Of a DNA stretch of 64,000 nt, positions 16,888 to 25,563 are shown in pieces. The number at the start of each line of letters is the position of its first letter. Positions within the stretch are counted from its first letter, which is position 1. This stretch comes from Lachnospiraceae bacterium. GTDB lineage: Bacteria > Bacillota > Clostridia > Lachnospirales > Lachnospiraceae. The position numbers and the translations under genes are program-made. The notes beneath the pieces are model-generated. The model saw only the letters and a list, made by a program, of their open reading frames with translations, was not told the origin of the DNA and did no database searches. The stretch is from assembly GCA_015057555.1 (NCBI GenBank), contig SVEC01000012.1, forward strand, positions 1-64,000. Reading direction: 5' to 3'.

Positions 16888-17622
16888 ATGATGGTGGAAG
16901 CTACTATCGAGAATAAGCTTCATACGGATACACAAAAGGAATTGTTATACAAACTTATAACAAAAGCTTGTGGTCCGAGAAGCCTATCCGAATTTGCTAA
17001 ATCTTGTGGTATTTCTCCAGCGCATGTATGTCGTATTAAGAATGGTATGAAACCAACAAAAAAGATAATTATGCGTATGCTTAGCGATGCTTATGTTAAG
17101 GATATTGGAATGACATACGAGGAATTTTATATAGCGGCAGGCATTGATGATAAAGCAGAAGTAGAAGAGGCACAAAGATTTGAAAAAGTGGTTTCAAAAC
17201 AAAGGAACACAAAGGCTCTTGGTATGGTTGCAAAAAAACTCATGGGAAGTGATTTAAAGTATCAGTTGCTTTCTATGAACGATAATCATGATGTTGACTT
17301 CGCATTTATGATTATTCAAGGTCGTAAAAAAACAAAATGGAACTTTGTAATGAATTATGAGAACCTGAATTCGTGTGATAATCGAAGCGTAAACGCTATC
17401 TATTACAATTTGGGTAGATTACTCTCATTCCCTTATGCTAAAGATGAACAGTATACTATGCTGTTCGATAGTGAGAGTGAATACGAAAGAATGATAAAAT
17501 TAGTCAACAATGAGCAGGTTCTAGCAAAGCTTTCAGTTGTTTTACTTGACGATGAAAATATGCAAATTAAGAAGGAGGCTTTTTTTGGCCCGGAAAAGAT
17601 AGAGATGTCTCTATCTGATTAA
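16888..17622 (+). CDS. XRE-like helix-turn-helix regulator
   Basis: 244 residues, start taken as ATG 16888; ATG 16891 and GTG 16894 are equally near the GGAAGGAGG site. The DNA-binding domain is at about 23-60 (SLSEFAKSCGISPAHVCRIKNG). The rest is soluble with no recognised motif. Families with this N-terminus and a long C-terminal domain are common in mobile elements and gut Firmicutes genomes. The gene has its own promoter and dyad, so self-regulation is plausible. The small gene at 17671 is 48 bases downstream. Confidence 0.75.
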   Translation: MMVEATIENKLHTDTQKELLYKLITKACGPRSLSEFAKSCGISPAHVCRIKNGMKPTKKIIMRMLSDAYVKDIGMTYEEFYIAAGIDDKAEVEEAQRFEKVVSKQRNTKALGMVAKKLMGSDLKYQLLSMNDNHDVDFAFMIIQGRKKTKWNFVMNYENLNSCDNRSVNAIYYNLGRLLSFPYAKDEQYTMLFDSESEYERMIKLVNNEQVLAKLSVVLLDDENMQIKKEAFFGPEKIEMSLSD

Positions 17623-17670
17623 AATGGAATAACCACAATTGAATAAAAAAATAATAAAGGAGCTTCAGCT

Positions 17671-17931
17671 ATGAGAGTGATTAATGAAAAGCTTCTTGAA
17701 ATAGTATTTGATAAATTAAGTGATGTGGAGGTAAATACTATTAATGGAGCAAATTATCAGGCGAAGGCGAAGCTGCTAGAACAACTTAAGAAAGAACTCA
17801 TTTATGAGGATAATATCGAGACTAGAAAGGTCTTGGTTGAAAAAATGGATGATCTTAAAGAAGAATTATCTGCAATAAGAGAAATAGCGAATATAGAGTC
17901 TATCTTAAAGATGGATTTCTTTTTTGAATAA
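17671..17931 (+). CDS. Small hypothetical coiled-coil protein
   Basis: 86 residues, ATG 17671 after AAAGGAGC. It is charged and largely helical, with a probable coiled coil (LEQLKKELIYEDNIETRKVLVEKMDDLKEEL). No family recognised. It follows the XRE gene closely and may be its partner. Confidence 0.6.
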   Translation: MRVINEKLLEIVFDKLSDVEVNTINGANYQAKAKLLEQLKKELIYEDNIETRKVLVEKMDDLKEELSAIREIANIESILKMDFFFE

Positions 17932-18060
17932 GAAACCATAGTTGGTTCTAGCACATCTCGTGCTTCCATCCGTGCAGAGGTGCCATGTAAATTATGGCAC
18001 CTTAACCTGCAAGGATAATTAAGGAGATGAGCTAGATATGAAAAGAAGGAGGTATATTAT

Positions 18061-18221
18061 ATGTCGTATGGTCAAAAAATTCAGAAACATTTCAATTGGA
18101 AGCCACAATGATTTGAATTGATGAAATTGTTGAAACGTTACTCGAAAAAATAGACATACTCGTTTGTGTCACGAAGGTTAATTTAAAAATTTTTTCACTG
18201 ATTGTGAGTCGAGCCCCGTGA
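18061..18221 (+). pseudogene. Possible small gene broken by a frameshift
   Basis: ATG 18061 has a strong AAGAAGGAGG site and begins MSYGQKIQKHFNWKPQ, then stops. The other frame continues as IDEIVETLLEKIDILV to a stop at 18219. The two halves would make one small protein if a single base were restored. Family unknown; low confidence. Confidence 0.25.
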
Positions 18222-18331
18222 TGAATATGAAATTAAAGCGTAATTAAATGGTGTCTAATGTAACATCCTTTGTTATCCGAAATTACTGGGTGTAACATAG
18301 ACATATCGATACAATTTTGAAATTTTATATA

Positions 18332-18383
18332 AAGACCAGATAGTAATCAAAAACATGATGCTATCTGGTCTTATTGTTTTTTT
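18332..18383 (+). terminator. Rho-independent terminator
   Basis: AAGACCAGATAG pairs with CTATCTGGTCTT, followed by ATTG and a T run. Confidence 0.85.
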
Positions 18384-18414
18384 GTTAACAATCTATGTGG
18401 TGAAAAACAAATTG

Positions 18415-18443
18415 TTGACAAGAGCGTTATTAAATGTTATATT
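18415..18443 (+). promoter_or_regulatory. Sigma-A-type promoter for the DUF6076-like gene
   Basis: TTGACA at 18415-18420, a 17-base spacer and TATATT at 18438-18443. Confidence 0.75.
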
Positions 18444-18500
18444 GTGTTTACAATCAGTAATACAGGTTATCAAATGTTAACTAAGAAAAAGGAGGGTTTT

Positions 18501-19442
18501 ATGAAACAACGAACTATAGATGGGTTGGCAGTTATATATGATGGTAAAAGAAATTATGTCCTATATAAAGATATGAAAAAGATGTATGAGCCGGGGGCAA
18601 TGATATGTGAGTATTTGAGATTTTCTCCATACTCTTTAAAAGAAACTATCGATAATGTACCACACTTTTATGACGAATTAAACAAGGCGAATCTTGATGA
18701 AGCTGTATGCTGGCTAAATGATGTTGTATTTGAAAATTATCCGTTAGTAGTTGCAGGTATGATTATTGGTGAAATTGTTGATGGATTAAATCGAGATTAC
18801 AGGAATAAAATAGATGCTGAAAAAAGTAATGAGAGTACGGTAGGGGAAATTATAATAGATTTGTATGATATGTTTATTCAGAGCTATTCACAGTTTGAAG
18901 ATGCCTTTAAAAGATATCTTGAAAATAAATGTGAAGAGGATATCAAAAAATTCCCTTGGCAACTATATGGAGATTACTCCCATTATCAAAATATAAGTTT
19001 TAAGATAATCCGTGATGAAGATAAATTTCAATCGGTTTATACATTTTATTCATCGATGTCATTGTTGCTATTTGAAATAGCTCATGTGATTGACAATAAT
19101 TCGTCTATAGTAAAATGTCAAAATTGTGGATTTTACTTTGTGCCTGAGACAAGAGTTGACACACTATACTGTAGTTATGAATCTCCTCAAAAGCCGGGTA
19201 AGACTTGTAGGAATGTAGGGGCTCAAATAGCGAGAGCTGATAAGGAGAAAAATGATGTAGTAACTAAGGAATACAGGAAAATATACATGAGGTATGTGAT
19301 GCATAATAATCGGCACCCAGACGATGAAGAAAAACAAAAAATGTTTGAAAAACTTACAACTGAGATTAAAATGATGCGAAATAAACTAGCTCATCATGAA
19401 ATAACAATAGATGATTTTTTTGAATGGCTGGACCAGTTTTAG
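18501..19442 (+). CDS. DUF6076-like protein with a zinc-finger segment
   Basis: 313 residues from ATG 18501, set by AAAAAGGAGGG; the frame opens upstream at 18444 without a site. Largely helical, with a four-residue metal site in VKCQNCGFYFVPETRVDTLYC and another Cys (KTCRN) just after. The C-terminal helix (EITIDDFFEWLDQF) is conserved in the DUF6076-like proteins I know from gut Firmicutes. Function is unknown. It is followed by a small zinc-ribbon gene. Confidence 0.6.
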   Translation: MKQRTIDGLAVIYDGKRNYVLYKDMKKMYEPGAMICEYLRFSPYSLKETIDNVPHFYDELNKANLDEAVCWLNDVVFENYPLVVAGMIIGEIVDGLNRDYRNKIDAEKSNESTVGEIIIDLYDMFIQSYSQFEDAFKRYLENKCEEDIKKFPWQLYGDYSHYQNISFKIIRDEDKFQSVYTFYSSMSLLLFEIAHVIDNNSSIVKCQNCGFYFVPETRVDTLYCSYESPQKPGKTCRNVGAQIARADKEKNDVVTKEYRKIYMRYVMHNNRHPDDEEKQKMFEKLTTEIKMMRNKLAHHEITIDDFFEWLDQF

Positions 19443-19453
19443 GAGGTGGAGTT

Positions 19454-19630
19454 ATGAAGATACCAGTGATATGTCCCGCTTGTGAAAAAGCAAGAATTGC
19501 GGATAGAGATGAAGATGTAAAAAATATTGCAGTTCCAAGTAAAGATTTAAGTAATTATAATTGGAAACCAGATTGTTATATTAAGTGTTGGAGATGTAAA
19601 AGAGAGATTGCTCTTAAAAGAGTAGGTTAG
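19454..19630 (+). CDS. Small zinc-ribbon protein
   Basis: 58 residues from ATG 19454 after AGGAGGTGGAG, 11 bases past the previous stop. Four cysteines in two pairs (CPAC and CWRC) form a zinc ribbon; the rest is short and basic. Such small proteins travel with accessory genes. The role is unknown. Confidence 0.65.
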   Translation: MKIPVICPACEKARIADRDEDVKNIAVPSKDLSNYNWKPDCYIKCWRCKREIALKRVG

Positions 19631-19664
19631 GATTGCACTGAGCACGCTGCAAATTAGACAGACG

Positions 19665-19707
19665 AGCCGGGCAAGTAGTTAATTAACTATTTGCCCGGCT
19701 TTTTTTA
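19665..19707 (+). terminator. Terminator after zinc-ribbon gene
   Basis: AGCCGGGCAAGTAGTTAATT pairs almost perfectly with its complement, followed by seven T. Confidence 0.9.
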
Positions 19708-20243
19708 TTTTACGAATTCAATCTATTACATATATGAATTCTGTCTGAAAATTTTAATGATGAAGAAAATCGTTATACCATTATGTAGAGTAATTGTTAT
19801 GCCTACTTACAGATATACATGAGCTCAATTATGAAAACACAATGGTTACCGTTGATTATGGTGGTGGATTTTATTTTTGAGATTTTTCGTCTGATAAAAG
19901 TAGAAAGCGGTTTTTAAAAAAATTTTGTAAAAAAAATATCAATCTAGTCTTAGAGAGATTTTTTATTTCGTCTTACTTAGACTGTGAGATTATTCTCTGC
20001 AAAAATTCTGCCGAGGGGTATGTGTTATACAATCATAGAAACAGTTAAGGTAAGGACCACGTTACCGTTACAAATCATCACAAATTGATGATTGAGAGGG
20101 TTAACATATTTTATAGTCATAAAGTTGTAGCACGACTTAGAAAAATATTTTTTGAAATAATTTTTTTAATTATGCAAAAAACTTGCAGAATTAAAAATTA
20201 TCATGTGTTTACAAAGTAGAGAAAGGGAAGGAGGTGTGTAAGC
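19708..20243. other. AT-rich intergenic region without a gene
   Basis: About 535 bases. No credible frame on either strand, only A/T runs and a short dyad (ATCATCA...TGATGAT near 20080). The last 30 bases hold the ribosome site of the next gene. Confidence 0.6.
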
Positions 20244-20573
20244 ATGGAAGGTAAATTAAGACCAAATGAGCGTCGTGAAGAGCTGATATATGCTCTTTGT
20301 AAAAGACGTAAAGATAAAGTTAAAAATTTAGCATTTGAGTTTAATGTATCTGTTCGAACCATGGAGGACGATATTAAAATTCTTTCGCTTACACACCCAA
20401 TCATAACGCATACAGGCAGATATGGTGGTGGAGTAGAAGTGGCTGATGGATATTACGTTGGTCGTAAATATCTAAAACCAAGTCAGAAAGACCTGTTGGA
20501 AAGATTGTCTGAAACGTTGTCAGGTGACGATTTGGCAACAATGAAGAGCATTTTCTATGACTTTACTTTGTAA
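20244..20573 (+). CDS. HTH regulator, DeoR-like (HTH_11) type
   Basis: 109 residues, ATG 20244 after GGGAAGGAGG. The first 65 residues form a winged helix-turn-helix (RREELIYALCKRRKDKVKNLAFEFNVSVRTMEDDIKILS) with a wing GRYGGGVEV. The ligand domain of full-length WYL/DeoR regulators is absent. Small stand-alone members are common in integrative elements. It precedes a decayed cluster. Confidence 0.7.
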   Translation: MEGKLRPNERREELIYALCKRRKDKVKNLAFEFNVSVRTMEDDIKILSLTHPIITHTGRYGGGVEVADGYYVGRKYLKPSQKDLLERLSETLSGDDLATMKSIFYDFTL

Positions 20574-20630
20574 AAAAATAATAACGAGACCCCCACAGTT
20601 ATCGGAACCGAATGAAGAAAGGATGATTTT

Positions 20631-21021
20631 ATGAAGAAGATATTTATCTGCTCCCCATTCAGGGGAGACATCAAGGTTAATACGGAGAAGGCAAAGCTCT
20701 ATGCTGGCATTCTTGCTAAGGCAGGGAACATACCTATTGCCCCGCATCTTTATTTTCCACAGTTCCTTGATGAGAGTTCAGCAGCAGAGAGAATGCTCGA
20801 TCGAAATGGGTATTCAGCTAATGAATATGTGCGATGAAGTAAGTGTATATGGCTTCAACATAACTGAGGGTATGCACTTTGAACTAAATCATGCAAAAAA
20901 GAAGGGCATACCGATTCGTTTTTATGATGATGAAATGAATCTAGTTAATACAAGTATGTTGCCACTTGATGACAGAGCTACTACAGACTATATAGTTGTG
21001 GTTGAGAGTTTACATCTATAG
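20631..21021 (+). pseudogene. DUF7768/DUF4406-like protein, frameshifted
   Basis: The first frame from ATG 20631 reads KKIFICSPFRGDI and APHLYFPQFLDE, then loses the family at 20795-20801. The family resumes in the next frame as IEMGIQLMNMCDEVSVYGFN and RFYDDEMNLVN to the stop at 21021. One extra base in the CTCGATC segment explains both halves. Family members are nucleoside 2-deoxyribosyltransferase-like and common in mobile elements. A sequencing error would restore a 130-residue gene. Confidence 0.8.
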
Positions 21022-21037
21022 AAGGGAGAAATGATAT

Positions 21038-21502
21038 ATGGTATATGCATTATTAAAGGTTACTGAAGGAGATAAGCTTATTGCTGTCGGGTTAAGAATT
21101 GGTATCAAAATTGTAGTATGGGTTTGCAGGATAGGAGGCTTTATGGATAGGTTTTTAGGAGGCTTTGATGATTATCTCCATGCCCTCGTTGCATTTGTGA
21201 TGATTGATTATATCACGGGATTTATGGCGGCATTTTTTACAAAGAAGCTATCAAGCGAAACAGGATTCAAAGGGATATGTAAGAAGGTAGTCATTTTCTA
21301 TTTGGTAGGTATAGGTCACATAATTGATGCACAAGTTATCGGAAATGGAAGTGTACTTAGAACAGTGGTTATACTTTTCTATCTCTCAAATGAGGGCATT
21401 TCCATCATTGAAAATGTGACCATAATCGGACTCCCTGTTCCCAAAAAGTTGATTAAGGTGTTAGAGCAATTACACGATGATGCAGAAGAAACAGATGAGT
21501 AA
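21038..21502 (+). CDS. Phage-type holin (toxin secretion/lysis holin family)
   Basis: 154 residues; ATG 21038 lies 17 bases past the previous stop with GAAGGGAGA upstream. The sequence DYLHALVAFVMIDYITGFMAAFF starts the family core, followed by two more hydrophobic segments and an acidic tail. Holins of this family are about 140 residues and permeabilise the membrane to release endolysin. The N-terminal 30 residues are longer than usual, and an ATG at 21144 could be the ancestral start. No endolysin follows, so it is probably a relic of a prophage or a mobile element. Confidence 0.75.
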   Translation: MVYALLKVTEGDKLIAVGLRIGIKIVVWVCRIGGFMDRFLGGFDDYLHALVAFVMIDYITGFMAAFFTKKLSSETGFKGICKKVVIFYLVGIGHIIDAQVIGNGSVLRTVVILFYLSNEGISIIENVTIIGLPVPKKLIKVLEQLHDDAEETDE

Positions 21503-21859
21503 GAAAGAGAGGTAGTATTATGAGATTATTAGAAAAACTTTGTACTTAAAGTATATGAAGAAATTGCGACGGAAATAGTGAGAAGAACTATAAATAGTTG
21601 GTTGTACGAAATGTCCACAATAGAGGTTGTATTAAAACTAGAAAAAAATGATAAGAATTGGCTTACGGGAGTTAAAGGGATATTTGAAACAAGACTATCT
21701 TGTTAAACGTATATAAACATAAGAGAATTTTAATTCTAGTATTGATTTTTATGAAAAGGAGAATAAGATAGCAAAGATATACTATGTGTTAAATTATACT
21801 GATAAGAACGGTGTACATAAACATCTAGACATATTCCTGATACCTTGGTGCTAATATTT
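21503..21859. other. Stretch of broken small frames
   Basis: Apart from the fragment at 21520-21706, the region contains only short frames, for example one reading IYYVLNYTDKNGVHKH near 21776. It resembles eroded coding sequence between the holin and the holA fragment. Confidence 0.4.
21520..21706 (+). pseudogene. Small broken ORF downstream of holin
   Basis: ATG 21520 has an AAAGAGAGG site but the frame stops after nine codons. The next frame then runs EEIATEIVRRTINSWLYEM to a stop at 21704. The two parts fit a single small gene with a base missing near 21545. Family unknown. Confidence 0.3.
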
Positions 21860-22381
21860 ATGGAAACTGTTGCAGTTAGACTTCTTTTAGAAAGCGTTAA
21901 TCAGGATATGAATAACATTTCAAATGAAGTGGATAAGCTTATAATTTATTGCAAGGATAGAGGTGCAATAATTACAGCTGACGTAGAGAAAATGTGTGTA
22001 AGTCAGGTGGAAGGTAAGATACTTGAGATGATAGATGCTCTATCAGCAAAGGATGGTAGAAGAGTAATGGCTCTATACGAAGACCTGGTTTATCTAAAGC
22101 ATCCATATAGGGTAATGCTGGCAAATGTAATATCTAACTATAGAAGAACCCTAAAGGTTAGAATGTGTATGGATGAGGGTAAAAGCTTTGTCGATATAGT
22201 TAGTATACTTGAAATTAAGGAATACCCAGCTAAGAAAAATATGGGTTTGGCTAAGAAGTACGATTACAACAGGCTTAAGGAATATGTGGAGAGATGCAAT
22301 CTGGCAGATACCCAGATAAAGACATATGTAATGAATGAAAAGATGGCTATGGATATGCTTTTGACGGACTTGCTGAAATAG
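21860..22381 (+). pseudogene. DNA polymerase III delta subunit C-terminal fragment (holA-like)
   Basis: About 173 residues from ATG 21860, without a ribosome site. It aligns by eye with domains II and III of the delta subunit: NQDMNNISNEVDKLIIYCKDRG, the CVSQVEGKILEMIDALSAKDGRRVMALYEDLV helix pair, and the final KTYVMNEKMAMDMLLTDLL. The N-terminal AAA+ domain (about 150 residues) is absent and the upstream frame shows none of it. It cannot be the cell's clamp-loader delta as such. A duplicated fragment or an element insertion that removed the 5' half explains it. Confidence 0.75.
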
Positions 22382-22428
22382 AATTTCTAGTAACGAAAAA
22401 AGAGACGATGTACTCTTTATTACTTTGC

Positions 22429-23475
22429 CTAGTAATCCCCCTTTATAGCCTTTCTATTCACATATTCCACAAACTTTTCTACCTTCTCCATATCAGGATT
22501 ATCAGGTAGAGATGTAGTCTTAGAAACACGCTCCAGCTCACTCTCATAATGAGCCAGTATATCATAGAACTCCGCTGTAAATGTATGGTCCTCCTTCTGG
22601 AAACCACCATTTCTAATCTTCAGCAAAAGCTCCAAATCATCCACACGATGAGTCTTAATAACACCCTTATCCAAAATATCAATAGCCATCATAAACAAAC
22701 GAATAAGGTGCATAGCATGCTTATTTAGATGGTTATCATCCTTCTTCTTGTTGCGCTTGCCCATGCGGTCATACTCTCTGATAACATTTGTAAGAGTAGA
22801 GAACAAGGTCTCATAATTCCTAAGAGGGTAATGAGTATAGTTAGTGTCAATGAAAATCTCAGTCTCAAGGCCAGGAGTAACAGCCTGGTCAATGTAAAGC
22901 TTCATAGAGCCATATTCAAAATGAGCATGCTTCCGGTTAAAGTCATCCAGAGCATTCTGCACAGACTTCAAAATGTGCTGCTCACGTTCCGCAAGTGGCA
23001 TAGAATCCCTGGCAATAGCGTTCTGCAATCTGCGAAGCTGAGCTCCCGCATACCCACCAAATGACTTAGCCGCCCTCTTAGACAGGAATAAATGGGTGTT
23101 GTCGATTATTTCTTGACCCAGCTTAGTTTTAATCAGATACTGGTCTTCATCCAGCCCCAGAATCTCGCAGGTATTAGGATTACATTCTAAGAGTAGCTTG
23201 ATGATTTTGTTAAATGAGTAGATTACGGTGTCGGCTACTCTGTCCTCAAATTGCTCGAATTCGGTAAGACCGAGAAGGTCGGATGGACGGTTTAGGGTAA
23301 TGCCACGGAAGTCAATATCGCTGTTTTCGTTGTTGGTGCCGTAAGCGTGACTGCCGCCGAGACACAGGAGGATAATGCGGTCTCCTAGGTGTGGGTCGGT
23401 GCGAAGGAAGTCGTAGGCGTGGGTGGACATGAGGTGGGTGAAGTCTGGGGTGTTTGGTTTGGACAAGGGTGTCAC
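22429..23475 (-). CDS. Nucleotidyltransferase of the RlaP-like family
   Basis: 348 residues. GGSHAYGTNNENSDIDFRG near residue 40 is the DNA polymerase beta-type motif G-x-S ... D-x-D, and the C-terminal helical half fits PF10127-like proteins. These transfer nucleotides to an unknown acceptor, and some neighbour RNA ligases, none of which is seen here. The start is uncertain: GTG 23475 is just after AAAGGAA, and TTG 23466 has the more usual spacing. The gene is convergent with the holA fragment. Confidence 0.75.
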   Translation of the reverse strand: MTPLSKPNTPDFTHLMSTHAYDFLRTDPHLGDRIILLCLGGSHAYGTNNENSDIDFRGITLNRPSDLLGLTEFEQFEDRVADTVIYSFNKIIKLLLECNPNTCEILGLDEDQYLIKTKLGQEIIDNTHLFLSKRAAKSFGGYAGAQLRRLQNAIARDSMPLAEREQHILKSVQNALDDFNRKHAHFEYGSMKLYIDQAVTPGLETEIFIDTNYTHYPLRNYETLFSTLTNVIREYDRMGKRNKKKDDNHLNKHAMHLIRLFMMAIDILDKGVIKTHRVDDLELLLKIRNGGFQKEDHTFTAEFYDILAHYESELERVSKTTSLPDNPDMEKVEKFVEYVNRKAIKGDY

Positions 23476-23662
23476 TTCCTTTCTGTGGGGTAGTTTTGTT
23501 CTTAAGGTGATTATAGCATAGAAAGGATGAAATTGGGAAGTTAATAGGACAAGGCGCTTGATAATAGGACAATGTAATGAGTGAAAGCTAGCAGGTATGG
23601 GTGTATAATTTAATTATAAATTGTCGGATAATGTAATTTGTATAGCATAAGTGAGGGTAAGA

Positions 23663-24193
23663 ATGCCAAATATTCTACAGAAGATAGTATATAATTTATC
23701 GATAATAGCTCCACTGTTGATAATGACGTCGATAGTTTGGATTATTCAAAATAATACTTATTGTATTCCAATACTACTAATATCAATAAGTATTTCAATT
23801 ATAATAGGATTTAAAGTTTCGTTTAGATATGCTATGAAACATATGGCTCCAATTATAATAAGAACTGAACAAATTTCGCCACATGATGAGAAGGCATTCT
23901 CGTATTTGCCTACATATCTTCTACCATTTGCCAGTATTGTAATAAAAGAATTTAATCTAATTATACTTTTTTGTATATCTTTACTGATCATATGTGGAAT
24001 GATATTTTGTAATACTGCATTTCCAAATCCTGTATTAATGTTAGGTAGGTATCACTTTTATCAAGTGTCTGCAAATAATGGAGTATCAAATTATTTGTTG
24101 ATATCAAAACAAAAATATAGAAGTAAAAAACAATTAAATTCAGTGTATAGAATGATGGAATTTTTATTAATCGATTCAGAGGAGGTAGAATAA
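23663..24193 (+). CDS. Four-helix membrane protein, possible Kiwa KwaA homologue
   Basis: 176 residues from ATG 23663 after GTGAGGGTAAG. Four hydrophobic helices lie at about residues 10-28, 33-51, 81-95 and 100-117. A conserved-looking tail follows: FPNPVLMLGRYHFYQV, then NYLLISKQKYRSKKQLNSVYRM. This topology and tail are what I expect for KwaA, the membrane subunit of the Kiwa antiphage system. The next start, 1 base after this stop, begins a broken frame whose N-terminus fits KwaB (DUF4868). The assignment is from memory of the family and not searched, so a generic membrane protein remains possible. Confidence 0.45.
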   Translation: MPNILQKIVYNLSIIAPLLIMTSIVWIIQNNTYCIPILLISISISIIIGFKVSFRYAMKHMAPIIIRTEQISPHDEKAFSYLPTYLLPFASIVIKEFNLIILFCISLLIICGMIFCNTAFPNPVLMLGRYHFYQVSANNGVSNYLLISKQKYRSKKQLNSVYRMMEFLLIDSEEVE

Positions 24194-24194
24194 T

Positions 24195-24293
24195 ATGTTT
24201 GAAAATTGCTCAATTATGATTATAGGAACAGGCCATAATGTAGATGAAATTTATAGATTGGATATGAATGAAAAAACACAGCAAGACATTTAA
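24195..24293 (+). pseudogene. Truncated, frameshifted KwaB-like (DUF4868) start
   Basis: ATG 24195 has a good GGAGG site and reads MFENCSIMIIGTGHNVDEIY, then RLDMNEKTQQDI, then stops. With one base added at about 24289 the frame would continue FKDEISIAKNPP until the terminator. The N-terminal layout (short strand, Y-R-x-D, hydrophilic Q-x-D-I) fits a KwaB start, but the other 280 or so residues are missing. Identification depends on its neighbour. Confidence 0.35.
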
Positions 24294-24312
24294 AGATGAG
24301 ATTAGCATAGCA

Positions 24313-24346
24313 AAAAATCCACCCTAATGAGTAGGGTGGATTTTTG
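24313..24346 (+). terminator. Terminator after the KwaA-like region
   Basis: AAAAATCCACCCT pairs with AGGGTGGATTTTT around a short loop (AATGAGT), with A and T runs on both flanks. Confidence 0.85.
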
Positions 24347-24384
24347 TGTTTATTGAGATTATTCCTTTTTGATTAATGGGAGCT

Positions 24385-25563
24385 TTATATAATTTCAAAC
24401 GATTTCATGATTTGTTCTTGGGAAGCCTCCACACTTCCCTGTATCATAACCTTATTACCACCACACTTAGCCCCAAGCTCATTCCTAAGCTTTTGTGCCA
24501 GCTCGCTACAATCTAACTCCTTGCTTCCAACCACGAATCTATACGAACCAGTCCCATTGCCACCAGCCCCATCACCACCAGCAAACACCGCACTATATCC
24601 ACTATACTTTTCCATCAGCTCATTCACAGCATTTCTTATAGCCACATTATCAGTAATATCCGTAAAAAGCACCGCATTATCACTTTCATATGGACTAGGG
24701 AGAGCATCCAAGCTCATACTAAGGCACCTTGCCTGAAGCTCATTTACCTTTGACTTAAGAGTCTGACATTCATCCTTTAATCTCTCATAGCCCTCAACCA
24801 CCTGCTCCTGCTTTGTGGACATGTCCTGAGCTATTGCGCTAACGCTATCAAATTTCTCACTATAATCTCGAAGAGCTCTTTCGCCACATAATATGTTAAG
24901 TCGAACACCGCCCTTGTAGCTTTGAACACCCACGATTTTGATTATGCCAATCTGGCCTGTTGTTGCCACGTGTGGTGCACAGCAGGCACACATATCCACT
25001 CCAGGAATTTTAACGATTCTAACCTGACCATCTATCTCTATCTTGCTGCGGTACTCCATGCTAACTAATTCTTCTGAGCTAGGATAAAGTATCTCCACAG
25101 GAAGATTCTGGTACACAATCCTATTGGCTTCTAGCTCTATCTCTCTAGCCTGCTCCCAGGTAAGAACTCCGTTAAAATCCATAGTCACGTCATTAGTGCT
25201 AAGGTGGAATCCCACATTGTCATATCCGTATCTGGTGTGTGTGATTCCTGACAGGATATGCTCTCCAGAGTGCTGCTGCATAAAGTCAAAGCGCTGGTTC
25301 CAGTCTACATGGCCGGATACAGTGGTACCTACCTCCAGTGCATTTTCCGCATAATGGTATACCATATCATCTTTAATCTGCACATCCATAACTCTTTGTC
25401 CGCCTAAGGTACCTACATCAGCTGACTGACCCCCCTCCTCAGGGAAGAAAGCAGTGGCGTCAAGGAGTACCTTGTATAGCTTTTTTGCTTCGTCATATTC
25501 ACAGGAAACAACCTTTCCATCAAACTCTGTTATATTTATATCCTCATAAAATATTTTTCTCAT
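24385..25563 (-). CDS. Alanyl-tRNA editing protein, AlaX type with DHHA1-like C-terminus
   Basis: 392 residues. The N-terminal beta-barrel and editing core match AlaRS/AlaX: PEEGGQSADVG, the first zinc motif HSGEH near residue 97, and the second CACCAPH near 193. A coiled-coil segment (about 235-275) leads to a DHHA1-like end with GGDGAGGNGTGSYRFVVGS and CGGNKVMIQG. It lacks the aminoacylation domain, so it probably hydrolyses mischarged Ser- or Gly-tRNA-Ala in trans. It stands alone between intergenic regions. Confidence 0.9.
   Translation of the reverse strand: MRKIFYEDINITEFDGKVVSCEYDEAKKLYKVLLDATAFFPEEGGQSADVGTLGGQRVMDVQIKDDMVYHYAENALEVGTTVSGHVDWNQRFDFMQQHSGEHILSGITHTRYGYDNVGFHLSTNDVTMDFNGVLTWEQAREIELEANRIVYQNLPVEILYPSSEELVSMEYRSKIEIDGQVRIVKIPGVDMCACCAPHVATTGQIGIIKIVGVQSYKGGVRLNILCGERALRDYSEKFDSVSAIAQDMSTKQEQVVEGYERLKDECQTLKSKVNELQARCLSMSLDALPSPYESDNAVLFTDITDNVAIRNAVNELMEKYSGYSAVFAGGDGAGGNGTGSYRFVVGSKELDCSELAQKLRNELGAKCGGNKVMIQGSVEASQEQIMKSFEII

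Larger units (their letters stand above)
17932..18500. other. Intergenic region with hairpins, possible small ORF, terminator and promoter
   Basis: The first 80 bases hold adjacent short hairpins (AGCAC/GTGCT near 17949 and GGTGCCAT/ATGGCACC near 17980) followed by two good ribosome sites, which suggests a structured 5' leader. The terminator is at 18332 and the DUF6076 promoter at 18415. Confidence 0.5.
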
